Shown: piece after piece, positions 9,300-18,549 of the stretch
Numbering within the stretch: position 1 is the first letter of the stretch
How the letters are laid out: each line of letters begins with the position of its first letter
NCBI GenBank assembly: GCA_965221405.1
Contig: CBDCSE010000002.1
Location: 806,001 to 870,000, forward strand
Direction of reading: 5' to 3'
DNA from: JAPOUP01 sp965221405
Lineage (GTDB): Bacteria; Pseudomonadota; Alphaproteobacteria; Rhodobacterales; Rhodobacteraceae
Length of the DNA: 64,000 nucleotides
Program-made: the position numbers and the translations under genes
Notes under the pieces: generated by a model
Database searches by the model: none
Seen by the model: the letters and a program-made list of their open reading frames with translations, nothing else
What the model was told of the DNA's origin: nothing

Positions 9300-9790
9300 A
9301 TTTTCGTGGATTTCCGCGCCATCATGATTTTGCCGGTACGGACCCGGAATTTTCCACGCCGCGTCGAAGCGGCCTGACATGCTCTAGGTCATGCCCGACC
9401 CCTTGAGCCGTTGCGTCACGGGAACCCTGTCTGTGGCCTCCACGATTCCGCTCCCAACCATCAGAGGTTCCCGGCCCTGTACGCCGCGCAGTCCATGCGT
9501 TCCCGGTTGTTGACGGGATAGCCGATGACGCCGGAGACCGACGGCGCACGCCCGTAGCTCTCCGCGTCATTACCGACGGAGGCGCCGCCGTTCCCGGGGA
9601 TCTCGGAGGATCCTTGCCGGGAAAAGGCTTCCAGGCGCCCGCGCGTCCCCGCCATGTTCGCCATGAACACTTCGGAATGCTGCCCCGGAAAGAGATGGAC
9701 GGGTTCCTCGCGCAAGGCAACGGGACGGCTCTCCGGAATCGTGGCGGGACGGTCCGATTCCATCACTCCCGATGCATTGAACGGCACGAT
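9300..9790 (-). pseudogene. Remnant of an ISKra4-family transposase C-terminus
   Basis: On the minus strand IGYPVNNRERMDCAAYRAGNL resembles the ISKra4 block GYxxNNRxRMxYxxYRxxGL. After a frameshift it continues with ATDRVPVTQRLKGSGM, matching the family's VEAACKxLVxQRLKRSGM. No terminal repeats are evident. It differs from the nearly complete ISKra4 element at 12228-13905, so two members of the family have visited this region. Confidence 0.5.
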
Positions 9791-9889
9791 TCGGGAAGCC
9801 GACGGGTCGGCCTGGAAGGCCCGAACGATGACCCATCGGCGTGGATTGACACGGACAGGCGAACATATGGCGCCTGATCAAAACCGAAC

Positions 9890-9962
9890 ATATTGAATAC
9901 CAAACAATATATCGATCACACAAACATTACAGTTGACACAATTAAAAAGTAATAGATATTAA
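9890..9962 (+). promoter_or_regulatory. Promoter and possible auto-operator of the PaaX-like gene
   Basis: A consensus -35 TTGACA (9933-9938) is followed after 18 bases by TATTAA (9957-9962), pointing at the regulator start at 10004. Upstream at 9890-9910 lies an inverted repeat (ATATTG, 9-base spacer, CAATAT) whose centre (AATACC) resembles that of the palindrome at 4683-4703. The stretch is strikingly AT-rich against its surroundings. Confidence 0.6.
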
Positions 9963-10003
9963 CGTGTGCTACCAAAACAATCGCTCAATACGACAGACGA
10001 TCC

Positions 10004-10882
10004 ATGCTTGCCGCCATCGAAAATGACATCCCCTTTCGATCGCATCTGACTCAGTGGTCCGGAACGCTTCGGACACAGGAGGTCGTGATTTCGCTCTTTG
10101 GCGAATACGCCGAAGCGAGCGATTTGGTTTGGGTCGGTGGGCTTGTGGAACTTCTTGGCGATCTTGGAATCACATCGAATGCCGCGCGCGTTGCGGTCAG
10201 CCGCCTGCATAACCGGGACCTGTTCGAATGCTGCAAGGACGGAAGATATGTCTTTTATCAAGCGAGCGGCGCATTGCGAAAAATCATTAAAGAAGGCCGC
10301 CGCCACACCTACTTCCAGTTTTTCGGCGTGGAATGGCAGGGAAATTGGACATTCGTCACCTTCTCTGTGCCCGAAGGCATGGTCTCGGCGCGCCGCCGTT
10401 TCAGCAGATGGCTCAAGTTCAGTGGTTTCGGGATCCTTCAGGACGGTGTCTGGATTGCCCCCAATGATCGGGCGGGCGACATTCACGAGATCGCGGAGAG
10501 TCTTGGACTAAAGGACCATGTGGTCGCCTTGGTTGGCGCGCTTGGTGATGAAAGCCAGTTGTCCAATCTGGTCGGTCGGGTCTGGGATATCGATGCGCTC
10601 TCGACACGCTATGCTGCCTATGTTTCGCAATTCGAGGCGCTTCATCAACTTGCAAATACAACCCCGATCGAAGCATGCGATGCTTTCGTTCTGCGCACCT
10701 ATGCGATCGAAAAGTTTCGTCAGATCTCAGAGCTTGATCCGCGCCTGCCCGGCAATGTACTTGGGATCGATTGGCAACGCCAGAAAGCGGCCGAAGTCAT
10801 CCGAGCGATCAAGACTGAATTTGGGTACAGGGCTACCGAGTACTTCGCGGCCAAGACCCGGAAACAAATGAACTGCCGGTAG
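10004..10882 (+). CDS. PaaX-family transcriptional regulator
   Basis: The 292-residue product matches the PaaX layout. It has an N-terminal winged helix of about 90 residues (LRTQEVVISLFGEY, then LGITSNAARVAVSRLHNRDLFE), a linker, and a central domain beginning WQGNWTFVTFSVPE with RRRFSRWLKFSGFGILQDGVWIAP. An alpha-helical C-terminal domain follows, with the LPGNVLGIDW block. PaaX proteins repress aromatic catabolism until an aryl-CoA thioester binds. Two acyl-CoA ligases in the same island could generate such an inducer. The ATG has little ribosome-site support; an ATG at 10023 is an alternative. A wrecked paralogue lies at 11841-14091. Confidence 0.85.
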   Translation: MLAAIENDIPFRSHLTQWSGTLRTQEVVISLFGEYAEASDLVWVGGLVELLGDLGITSNAARVAVSRLHNRDLFECCKDGRYVFYQASGALRKIIKEGRRHTYFQFFGVEWQGNWTFVTFSVPEGMVSARRRFSRWLKFSGFGILQDGVWIAPNDRAGDIHEIAESLGLKDHVVALVGALGDESQLSNLVGRVWDIDALSTRYAAYVSQFEALHQLANTTPIEACDAFVLRTYAIEKFRQISELDPRLPGNVLGIDWQRQKAAEVIRAIKTEFGYRATEYFAAKTRKQMNCR

Positions 10883-11078
10883 GCGCCGGCTCCATAACAC
10901 TCGCTCAACACGGGATTTGACCTCCTCGGTTCTCGGGGGCATGGGTGACAAAGGACGGATACTCAATACCTCGTGATCTCCGCTTTCACGTCCCAAGCTG
11001 ACCCGAGATCACAATAACGGTAAGCGCGCGGACGGCCACGATTGGCGACACGCCTTTCAAGCCCAGAAGGCAGACCAG

Positions 11079-11840
11079 ATGAACAAGATACTGAAAAACC
11101 AGGTCGCCGTAATCACGGGCGCCGCGCAGGGGCTAGGCCGTGCTTTTGCCTGCGCTTATGCAAAAGCCGGTGCGTTGTCTATCGTCACCGACGTGAATAT
11201 GGATAAGGTCGAAGCAGTCGCGTCAGAGATAGCCGATGCGGACGGCTTAGCCGAAGCTGTGCGGATGGATGTCGGCGATGAGCAATCGGTCAAAGCCGCG
11301 TTCGACCAGATCATCAGAACCTACAAACGCGTCGACGTGTTGGTGAATAACGCGGCGATGATTTCGCAGCTCAAGATGAAGTCCTTCGACACCATTCCCT
11401 TTGACGAATGGGACAAGGTAATGCGCGTGAATATATCGGGTGTGTTCCTCTGCTGCAAAGAGGCCGCTCCATACATGAAAGAGGCCGGTTACGGACGGAT
11501 TATCAACGTTGCCTCTGGCGCAGCGCGGATGGGGCGTCCGGGCTATCTGCATTACATCACATCCAAAGGCGCGATTGAGGCGATGACCCGGTCGATTGCG
11601 CGTGAGCTTGGGCCCTTCGGGATCACTGCCAATAGCCTGGCTCCGGGCGCGATCTTTACCGAGATTCCGCGGGATTCGGTCAATGCCGAACAGAAGGCCA
11701 CAATCGTGGCGGCTCAATGTGTTCAACGCCCCGGAACGCCCGAGGATCTGATCTCCACCGCGCTACATCTGGCCTCGCCCGACATCGCATTCGTCAGTGG
11801 CCAGACCTTTGTCGTGGATGGCGGATTGATCCACGGATAA
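11079..11840 (+). CDS. SDR-family oxidoreductase
   Basis: A 253-residue classical short-chain dehydrogenase. It has TGAAQGLG near residue 14 for cofactor binding, an NNAA motif near 91, the catalytic serine in NVASGAARMG, and Y with K in YITSK near 160-164. ANSLAPGAIFTEI and SGQTFVVDGG complete the fold. It is transcribed away from the other island genes, downstream of the PaaX-like gene. Its TAA abuts directly, without spacer, on a headless paaX fragment, so a deletion junction lies just behind it. It may oxidise a cyclic alcohol or 3-hydroxyacyl-CoA; that is inference. Confidence 0.85.
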   Translation: MNKILKNQVAVITGAAQGLGRAFACAYAKAGALSIVTDVNMDKVEAVASEIADADGLAEAVRMDVGDEQSVKAAFDQIIRTYKRVDVLVNNAAMISQLKMKSFDTIPFDEWDKVMRVNISGVFLCCKEAAPYMKEAGYGRIINVASGAARMGRPGYLHYITSKGAIEAMTRSIARELGPFGITANSLAPGAIFTEIPRDSVNAEQKATIVAAQCVQRPGTPEDLISTALHLASPDIAFVSGQTFVVDGGLIHG

Positions 11841-12218
11841 GAGCGGAGGTACATTTTCTCTTCCGGAAGCACGTTCGAGCATGATGGCCAGTGGACAACT
11901 GTCTCTTCCAGGGAAACCACCGATGGTCGGTTGCGCGGAGGTCGTCTCAGTCGTCGGTTGAGCTTTCGAGGCCTTGGCAGTCATCGGGACGGAATCTGGA
12001 TCGCGCCGGGCGACAAGCCCCAGGAATTGGAGAGCTTGTTTGGCAAGCTGGGCTTCATCGACACAGTTGCAATTTTCGTCGGCCGCTTCGAAGACCCGCT
12101 CGATGTCTCGGAAATCGCGAGCCGGGCGTGGCAGTTGAAAAAGCCCAAGACCAGGTATGACAAGCTGGTCAAGGATATCGAGCATCTCAGCGGGAAGTCT
12201 CCGGATGATTTTGATCTG

Positions 12219-12227
12219 GTCACCGCT
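12219..12227. repeat. Target-site duplication, left copy (9 bp)
   Basis: GTCACCGCT immediately precedes the left terminal repeat of the ISKra4 element and is repeated exactly after its right end at 13906-13914. Confidence 0.95.
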
Positions 12228-13905
12228 GGGTGTAGCCCAGATTAGTTGCTCATGCGGCGATGGCCTGATTCGTCCGCCATTCGAGCAGGTCGGGCAGCCG
12301 GAGGTTCATGGCGCAGCCCTTCAGCGCCAGCATGGCGTTGGCGCCCCTCTCCGGCCAGCGGGCGCCGGAGCGCCTGGGCCGCAGCCCGAACTGCCTGCAT
12401 CCGCCCTCGACGACGCCGCTCCCGACCTGGACGCCCCGTTCCCGGAACCCGTCGTACCGCATCCGGCCGGGGTTCCTCCCGAAGTACCGGCAGCAGGCCT
12501 CGACTTCCCCGTGCCGGTCCCTGAAGGGTGCCAGCTCCCGGACCACCTTCGCCGCCCGGCCCGCCCTGACGTCCGCCTCGCCTCCGCGAACCGCCGGTCC
12601 CGCTCCGCCCCCGCCGGCAGGATCGCCTTCACCGCGTCGGAGGCGCGTTCCAGGCAGTGCAGGAGGCCGGGCACGAACGTGACCCTGCGGCCCCCGAAGG
12701 GCCCGTCGCAGGCGTTCGGGATCCAGTCCGCCCCGTCGGAGACGACGACGGGCCCGGCGGCGTCGTGCAGCCCACGCCGCCGGGCCTCCCGGTCGAGCCG
12801 CGCCGCGAAGTCCGGGGCCTCCCGGCCTCCGGACGGCGCCGCCGCGCTGTCGATCAGGCAGGAGAACGACCCGCCGCGCCGGTCCTTCACCGCCGCGCCG
12901 GTCCCGGGATCACGTCCCTCGGCCGTGTACACCACCGCGAGCTTCGCCTCGCGCGTCTCCGGGGTGCCGTCGGCCTGCCTGCCGCGAACGCCCCCGGTCT
13001 CCTCCCTGCGCATCGGGACGCCGGTGCCGTCGATGGAAAGATACATGCGCGGTTCCAGCGGCCTGGCGTCGACGACCTCCCCGCGCCCGGAGCGGGCCGC
13101 CGCCCCGACGGGCTCCAGCGCCCGGCGCTGCAGCGCGCCCGGCGAGGCCTTCACCCCGGCGAGGTTCGCGACATGCCGGCTCGCCGCCCCGGAGCCCATC
13201 AGCGGCACCGTCTCCGCGATGACGCCCGCCATCCCCGGCGTCACCGTCCCGTCCTCCAGCCCCAGCGCCCGGTCAAGCGGCAGGCATCCCTCGCCGCAGG
13301 ACCGGCAGCGGAAATGCGCGCGCTCCGCCCCGGCCCGGCCGAGCCGCGTGAGCCAGGCCTTCCTCCTCGTCCCGTGCCGGGCCATCGGCCTGCCGCAGGC
13401 CCCGCACTCCGGCGCCGGCAGCGTCGCGTCCAGCCGCCCGGCAGAAGCTTCAGCGCCGCCGCGCCGCCGCCCGGCGAGGCGTCCCGGAGCGCGCGCCCGC
13501 CGCCGTCCAGGTCGGGCGCGCCCGAGCCCAGGTCCGCCGCCAGCCGCGGCAGCAGCGGACCGAACTCCGACGGGACCGCCTCCAGAAGCGCATCCGGCGT
13601 GCCGTCCCCCGCGACGTCGCGGCTCCGCACCTGGCCGTCCCCGGTCCAGTATCGGGTGAGCCCGTCCGCGTGCCTGCGGACCAGCGGCGGGTGCACGGCC
13701 GCCTCGTCCTCGGGAAGGCCCTCCAGACAGTCCACCGCGTCCGGGTGGCGGTGCACCCGGCTCCCTTCGCTCTTCGTCATGACACGCACTCCTGCATCTG
13801 CCTCAACGCGCACCGCCGGCCGGTTCGTCCGGCCGTTGCACGGTGCGCCGCAGGGAAAGCGTGGCAGAAGAGAATCGCGGTCGTCAACTAATCTGGGCTA
13901 CACCC
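12228..13905 (-). mobile_element. ISKra4-family insertion sequence, complete ends
   Basis: The ends are perfect 18-base inverted repeats: GGGTGTAGCCCAGATTAG at 12228-12245 and its complement at 13888-13905. The 1678-bp element is bracketed by an exact 9-bp target duplication and carries one transposase gene on the minus strand. The intact duplication shows that the copy has not rearranged since insertion, although its transposase is frameshifted. Confidence 0.95.
12250..13813 (-). pseudogene. Frameshifted ISKra4-family transposase
   Basis: The protein is read in three successive frames. The N-terminal part is in the frame open from 13813 (EFGPLLPRLAADLGSGAPDLD). From about 13400 comes the zinc-ribbon and catalytic region (CGACGRPMARHG, FRCRSCGEG, YLSIDGTGVPMRREE, VVVSDGADWIPN). 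From 12546 comes the C-terminus (YFGRNPGRMRYDGFRERG, VGSGVVEGGCRQFGLRPRRSG, MNLRLPDLLEWRTNQ). The DGTGVPMRR and VGSGVVEGGC blocks are diagnostic for the family. Two frame changes make a single active product unlikely unless recoding occurs. Confidence 0.85.
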
Positions 13906-13914
13906 GTCACCGCT
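13906..13914. repeat. Target-site duplication, right copy (9 bp)
   Basis: Exact repeat of GTCACCGCT at 12219-12227, directly after the right inverted repeat. It lies within the coding frame of the disrupted paaX-like gene. Confidence 0.95.
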
Positions 13915-14124
13915 TTCCAACTCCGCACGCGGCTGATCGAGGTGTTCCGCCAGGTCTGGAGCCAGACGCCCCATATCCCTGACGAGTTCATCGACACCAA
14001 TTGGCGGCGCTCGAAGGCGACCACGTTGTTCAATGAGTTGGCCGACACGTTGAACGGCGGTGCCTCAGCCTATTTCGCGGTAAGGTGGTGACCGGCGAAT
14101 TGCACTGACACGACTGGCGCGTCG

Positions 14125-15801
14125 TTACGTAAGCGCAAAAGCCTCGCTGGCCCAGTTCTGCACGATCTTGGTCTGGACTTTGCCCAACGCATCCCGCGGC
14201 AGGGCGTCGACAAAGACGATCTCGCGCGGGACTTTGTAATAGGACAGTTCCGACTTTGCCCGCTCCACCAATTCCCGTTTCAACCCATTGCTGCCCGTGG
14301 CACCCTTGGAAACCGCGACATAGGCCACAACCTTTTGCAACATCTTGGCGCAGGGGGCCGGTACCACGGCAACCTCCTGAACAAGGTCATGATGGGAGAG
14401 AACGGTTTCCACCTCGCCCGGTACGACTTTGAAACCACCGGTAGAGATGAGGTAGTCGGAACGGCCGAGGTAATGAACAAAACCGTCTTCATCAAAACGG
14501 ATCAGGTCATCGGCCAGCGTCCAGCCGTCCCGCACATCGCGTTCCTGTAGATCGTGGCGGTTCCAATAGGTCAGCCCGGTCGGTCCTTTGACCGCCAGAA
14601 CACCTACCTCTCCTTTCGGCAGCGGGTGGACCTTGCCATCGCGCAGTTCGACGGCTTCGATTTGAAAATCCTCTGCGGCCATCCCCACGGCGCTTCGTGG
14701 CACTTGGCTCGAGGCGGGCGGGATCAGCACCCAGGTGGCAAATGAGGTTGATCCGAAATTGTTCAATAGCTCCACGCCGCGATCCTGCCAGAAGTCGAAC
14801 ACTTCGGCCGAAGAAGCCGATTGCCACATGGCAAAGCAGGTCTTGAGCGAGGATGTATCCGCCTCTGGCGTATTCTCTTCGATATGCGCGGCGAGCTTGC
14901 CCCAGGACGCCATGAGGCCAGTCATCATATTGATTTTATGGGTTTCAATAGCGTTGAGCACCACATTTGCATCAGAGAATTGCTCCAACAGAACCGGCGT
15001 CGCCCCATGCAACATGCAAAAGATCGTGTTGTGGATCAGCCCCAAAGCATGGCCCATGGGCGACATGACCGCCACACGCAGAAAGGGTTGGATCTTAGCG
15101 GTTTTCCCGAAAGACAGACCCCCAAGCAGAAAACGACGATGGGTGTGATAACAGCCCTTGGGTTGGCCGGTCGTGCCACCCGTATGCCAAATAATGGCGG
15201 GCTGGTCGGGGGACACTTCGGGCAGGACCTCGCCTTCGGCACCGGACAGGAACCCTGACTCTTCCAGCCCTGCAATATTGCCATTGGCCGCGCCGAAATA
15301 GATCACACCGTCAAGCTTGGTATCATCGGAGATGTCCTGCCAGACGTCGAGCGTCTCAACCTTTTTGTTCACAAAGACAAAACGCACGCTGGTATCGGCA
15401 ATGAAGAAATAGATGCCCGATGTGTCGGCATAGGTCGGGATCGGTACGACAATGCCGCCAGCCTTCCAGATCGCCAGCATGACGACGATAAGCTCGACGG
15501 CGTTTGGGGATTGATAGGCCACCCGGTCCCCAGGTTTAAGCCCCATCTTCACCAGTCCTCTGGCCAGTGCCCTGCTCTGTTCGGCAAGTTCGGCAAAGGT
15601 CAGCGCCGCGTCACCATCCCCTTGCAATGCCGCAATCAGATCACCACGCCCTAGGGCAACCTGCGCATCCGACAGCGCATGCCCGACATTGCATTCCGTC
15701 ACCCAATCCGGCAGCGGCGCTTCGCTGTATTCCGGCTGTAGGGAGTCCACGACAAGATGGTTCGTCGGAAGCGTGTCGAGCTGAGGATAGGTGTCTTTCA
15801 T
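14125..15801 (-). CDS. AMP-forming aryl/acyl-CoA ligase
   Basis: This 558-residue ANL-family enzyme resembles benzoate- and 2-aminobenzoate-CoA ligases. The P-loop is HTGGTTGQPKG near 207-217, the hinge region LGRSDYLISTGGF near 449-461, and the C-terminal lysine region reads RDALGKVQTK near 540. The motif that is normally YGxTE reads NNFGSTSFATW, so the conserved glutamate that helps place Mg-ATP is replaced by serine; the DNA supports this reading. It is the last gene of the unit running from 20160 and lies 81 bases behind the monooxygenase. With the ligase at 1688-3358 it gives the island two activation enzymes. Which acid it activates is unknown. Confidence 0.85.
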   Translation of the reverse strand: MKDTYPQLDTLPTNHLVVDSLQPEYSEAPLPDWVTECNVGHALSDAQVALGRGDLIAALQGDGDAALTFAELAEQSRALARGLVKMGLKPGDRVAYQSPNAVELIVVMLAIWKAGGIVVPIPTYADTSGIYFFIADTSVRFVFVNKKVETLDVWQDISDDTKLDGVIYFGAANGNIAGLEESGFLSGAEGEVLPEVSPDQPAIIWHTGGTTGQPKGCYHTHRRFLLGGLSFGKTAKIQPFLRVAVMSPMGHALGLIHNTIFCMLHGATPVLLEQFSDANVVLNAIETHKINMMTGLMASWGKLAAHIEENTPEADTSSLKTCFAMWQSASSAEVFDFWQDRGVELLNNFGSTSFATWVLIPPASSQVPRSAVGMAAEDFQIEAVELRDGKVHPLPKGEVGVLAVKGPTGLTYWNRHDLQERDVRDGWTLADDLIRFDEDGFVHYLGRSDYLISTGGFKVVPGEVETVLSHHDLVQEVAVVPAPCAKMLQKVVAYVAVSKGATGSNGLKRELVERAKSELSYYKVPREIVFVDALPRDALGKVQTKIVQNWASEAFALT

Positions 15802-15833
15802 AGCAGATACTCGCCTGAACCTGTGTCGAATTA

Positions 15834-15851
15834 ATGGATGTGACCATCCAT
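15834..15851. repeat. Inverted repeat between monooxygenase and ligase genes
   Basis: ATGGATG and CATCCAT, perfect 7-base arms with a 4-base loop, lie in the 81-base gap between the two genes. It may be an operator for a secondary promoter or a processing hairpin; there is no T-run to make it a terminator. Confidence 0.45.
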
Positions 15852-15882
15852 ATGGTGTTTGCGAACTGGCCGAGGCTGGTCT

Positions 15883-17352
15883 TTACAGATGCGGCGCGAC
15901 CTTATCAGTGATCTCTTGCAAAGAGTTGCCGGCCCCCAGAACATAACGATCCGGACGCACCACAACCACATCCACGGATTTCCGGTCCATCCACGCTGCG
16001 AGGTCGGGTGAGTTCATGTCTGCCAATGTCGTCACCATTGCACCAGTTTGGTCACGCCACCAATCACCAGCATCACCCAAAGCGTCCTCGTCGCGGCCAA
16101 GCACGAAGAAACGGGTTCCAACAATGTCATCAAGCCGCTTACTGTCGATCTCGGGCTGGACGAACAACTTGCCGCCACCCGGCAGGATATAGGTGCCTTG
16201 CTTGAATGGCGGGTTCTTGAAGACCAAAGACTTATGCGTTGTCGGATCATTGGCCAAAAACAGCTTGTCGCGTTCCTTGGCCTTCTCCGGATCAAGCACG
16301 CAGATCACCTTGCCGATGCGGATGGCCGCCTCGATCACTTTGATCGCATGGGGTTTGCGTTCGCCTTCATAGCTATCCAGCAAGGCTTCGGGATGCGCGC
16401 CCTTGAGGACCGAGACCAGTTTCCAGGCCAGATTGGACGCATCGCGGAAGCCCACGACCATCCCCTGACCCAGAAACGGCGGGGTCTGATGTGCCGCGTC
16501 GCCAGCGATAAATGTACGTCCTTTGCGCCAATTCTCGGCCACCACGCCGTGGAATGTATACACAGCGGCCCGTTCGATCTTATAGCCACCTTCGGGGAAC
16601 CAAGCGCTGAGACGTTCGCGCACCAGAGCTTCCTTGTCGATGTTTTCCGCCGTCTCGCCCGGCAATAACATCACTTCGAAACGATGTCGGTTTCCGCAGA
16701 TGGGGGTCGACAGATAGGGCCTGCTCGGGTCGCACACTTCCACAGCGTGATCGGACCACGGATTGTCCTGCGGAGAAGCAAGCACCACATCAACCACCAG
16801 CCATTGCTCGTCAAAATTCAGGCTTTCCAGTTTAATGCCCAGCGCTTCGCGGACCGGGCTCCAGGCCCCGTCACAACCGACGACCCATTTGGCCTGGATT
16901 GTGCTTGCGGTTCCATCCCCGTCCTTCAGATCAATGTCCACATGATCCTGATGGTTCCTGATCCGGGTCATCTCGCTGCCCAGATAGACTGTCACATTGT
17001 CATGAGACGCGGCTTGCTTCCGGAGCGCGCGGTCAAAATTCGGTTGGTAGAAATAGATGCTGGTGGGAAGACCCGACACGCTTTCCTGATCAGCAGGTGT
17101 CCGCACCAGAACCTCTTGATCCGCATTCACGATATCCAGTCGTTTATTGCGCACAACATCGACCAGAACCTCATTTAGACAGCCCATCTCCTGGACCGTG
17201 CGCAGACCGGTATGGTCAACATGGGCGGCTCGGGGAAGGGGGAAGACCTCTTTGTCTTTTTCGATCACCACAACCTTCAGGCCAGACTTGGCAACCAGAC
17301 CCGCAAAACAGGCACCAACCGGTCCAAAGCCAATTATTGCAATATCGTACAT
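15883..17352 (-). CDS. FAD-dependent class A monooxygenase (MhpA/phenol hydroxylase-like)
   Basis: The 489-residue protein has the three marks of single-component flavoprotein hydroxylases. These are GFGPVGACFAG at 8-18 for FAD, the DG motif VGCDGAWSPVREALG near 160, and the GD motif FIAGDAAHQTPPFLGQGM near 285 with RDASNLAWKL. The C-terminal thioredoxin-like domain (about 400-489) is present, as in MhpA, PheA and related phenolic-ring hydroxylases. The enzyme probably inserts oxygen into an aromatic acid or its CoA ester using NAD(P)H. It lies in the unit with a thiolase, a crotonase and a ligase, with only 12 bases before it, so cotranscription is likely. Substrate not assignable. Confidence 0.88.
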   Translation of the reverse strand: MYDIAIIGFGPVGACFAGLVAKSGLKVVVIEKDKEVFPLPRAAHVDHTGLRTVQEMGCLNEVLVDVVRNKRLDIVNADQEVLVRTPADQESVSGLPTSIYFYQPNFDRALRKQAASHDNVTVYLGSEMTRIRNHQDHVDIDLKDGDGTASTIQAKWVVGCDGAWSPVREALGIKLESLNFDEQWLVVDVVLASPQDNPWSDHAVEVCDPSRPYLSTPICGNRHRFEVMLLPGETAENIDKEALVRERLSAWFPEGGYKIERAAVYTFHGVVAENWRKGRTFIAGDAAHQTPPFLGQGMVVGFRDASNLAWKLVSVLKGAHPEALLDSYEGERKPHAIKVIEAAIRIGKVICVLDPEKAKERDKLFLANDPTTHKSLVFKNPPFKQGTYILPGGGKLFVQPEIDSKRLDDIVGTRFFVLGRDEDALGDAGDWWRDQTGAMVTTLADMNSPDLAAWMDRKSVDVVVVRPDRYVLGAGNSLQEITDKVAPHL

Positions 17353-17364
17353 GAATACTTCCCC

Positions 17365-18549
17365 TTAGATCTGGTTGGTCAGAACGGTGATTGCCATTGC
17401 TGCCGTATCGTCTTTAGCAAAGCCGCCCGCGTTTTCGGCCAAGCCGATCCGCGCGTTTTCAACCTGCCGTTTGCCCGCCTCACCGCGGAGCTGTTCCATC
17501 AATTCGATGATCTGCGCGAGGCCCGTCGCCGCGACCGGATGGCCGCGCGATTCAAGCCCGCCGCTTGTGTTGATCGGGGTACTGCCGCCAAGCGCGGTCT
17601 CGCCGCTTTCAACCAACAAATGCCCCTGGCCTGGCTCGACAAAGCCCAGCTCCTCATAGGCCAGCAATTCGTTAAAGGAGATCGAGTCGTGCACCTCTGC
17701 GAAATCCACATCGCCGGGTGTGATCTCGGCCGCCGCATAGGCCTGTTTCGCCGTATATCCGATGGCCGTGCCCTGATCGGGCGACATGCCCATACCGACC
17801 TGGGCGGCGAGGATTCCGATAGTGCGCGATCGGTCATCAACCTGATCCGCGCGCTTAAGGATCACCGCCGAGGCACCATCGCCGATGGGTGCGCACATCA
17901 ATGTGGTAACCGACCCAACAACCTGGCGCGCAGAAAGAACATCTTCAAGGCTGAGCGGATCGGTATATTGCGCCTGCGGGTTCAGCCCGGCATGGGCGCG
18001 GTTCTTGACCGAAATCTGCGCCAATGTTTCCTGTTTCAGCTCATAGACGCTCGCATAGCGCTCCAGTCTTTCCGGATAGACCGCAGAAACAAAGAGCGAG
18101 CCTTCGGACGGATCGATACCGCTTTCGACAAGAAATTCCGGGTCTGCCGCACCGTTGAGAGCCAGATAGGCGCGCGACCTGTCGTCTTTGACCACCAGCT
18201 TCTCAACCCCAAGAACCAAAACGGTCTTGGCCGCCCCTGATTGGATCGCCTGCACGGCGAGAGCGAATGCGCTGGACGAACTGGCGCAGGCATTGTCGAT
18301 ATTGAAGACCGGGATCGCCGAAAATGCCATCTGGCGCAGGATCGTCTGACCGACCACGGCGGTCTGCCCGGTGATCGTGCCTGACATCGAATTGGCGACA
18401 AAGGCCATGTCGATCTCGCCTGGTTCAACATTACCATCGGCCAAGGCTGCGTTGATTGCTTCCGCGCCAAGCGATTTCAGCGAGCGGTCAGGGTGTTTGG
18501 CAAATCGAGTCATGCCTGCCCCAACCACCAAAGCGTTGGAGCTGGTCAC
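17365..18549 (-). CDS. Thiolase-family protein (SCP-x / lipid-transfer type)
   Basis: The start is GTG at 18549, whose last two bases form the TGA of the upstream hydratase (GTGA overlap), a sign of translational coupling. The longer reading frame to 18621 lies wholly inside the neighbour. The 394-residue protein has the thiolase nucleophile in NACASSSSAF near 85, EVHDSISFNELLAYE near 290 and the GHP motif in SRGHPVAATG near 345. It belongs to the sterol-carrier-protein-x-like thiolases often found in steroid and aromatic side-chain degradation, where they cleave 3-ketoacyl-CoA or act as partner of another subunit. It probably performs the last thiolytic step of the pathway. Confidence 0.88.
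   Translation of the reverse strand: MTSSNALVVGAGMTRFAKHPDRSLKSLGAEAINAALADGNVEPGEIDMAFVANSMSGTITGQTAVVGQTILRQMAFSAIPVFNIDNACASSSSAFALAVQAIQSGAAKTVLVLGVEKLVVKDDRSRAYLALNGAADPEFLVESGIDPSEGSLFVSAVYPERLERYASVYELKQETLAQISVKNRAHAGLNPQAQYTDPLSLEDVLSARQVVGSVTTLMCAPIGDGASAVILKRADQVDDRSRTIGILAAQVGMGMSPDQGTAIGYTAKQAYAAAEITPGDVDFAEVHDSISFNELLAYEELGFVEPGQGHLLVESGETALGGSTPINTSGGLESRGHPVAATGLAQIIELMEQLRGEAGKRQVENARIGLAENAGGFAKDDTAAMAITVLTNQI

Larger units (their letters stand above)
11841..14091 (+). pseudogene. Second PaaX-family regulator, N-terminally deleted and split by an IS
   Basis: The open frame starts right after the stop of the SDR gene and reads RRYIFSSG, then HDGQWTTVSS, LSRRLSFRGLGSHRDGIWIAPGD and VAIFVGRFEDP. 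This is the middle domain of a PaaX protein with the whole DNA-binding winged helix (about 90 residues) missing. At 12227 the frame is broken by an ISKra4 element. It resumes in frame at 13906-13914, through the duplicated GTCACCGCT, with LRTRLIEVFRQVWSQTP, then DTNWRRSKATTLFNELA, and ends at 14091. Removing the IS and one copy of the duplication restores a continuous reading frame, but the protein could still not bind DNA. Confidence 0.85.
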
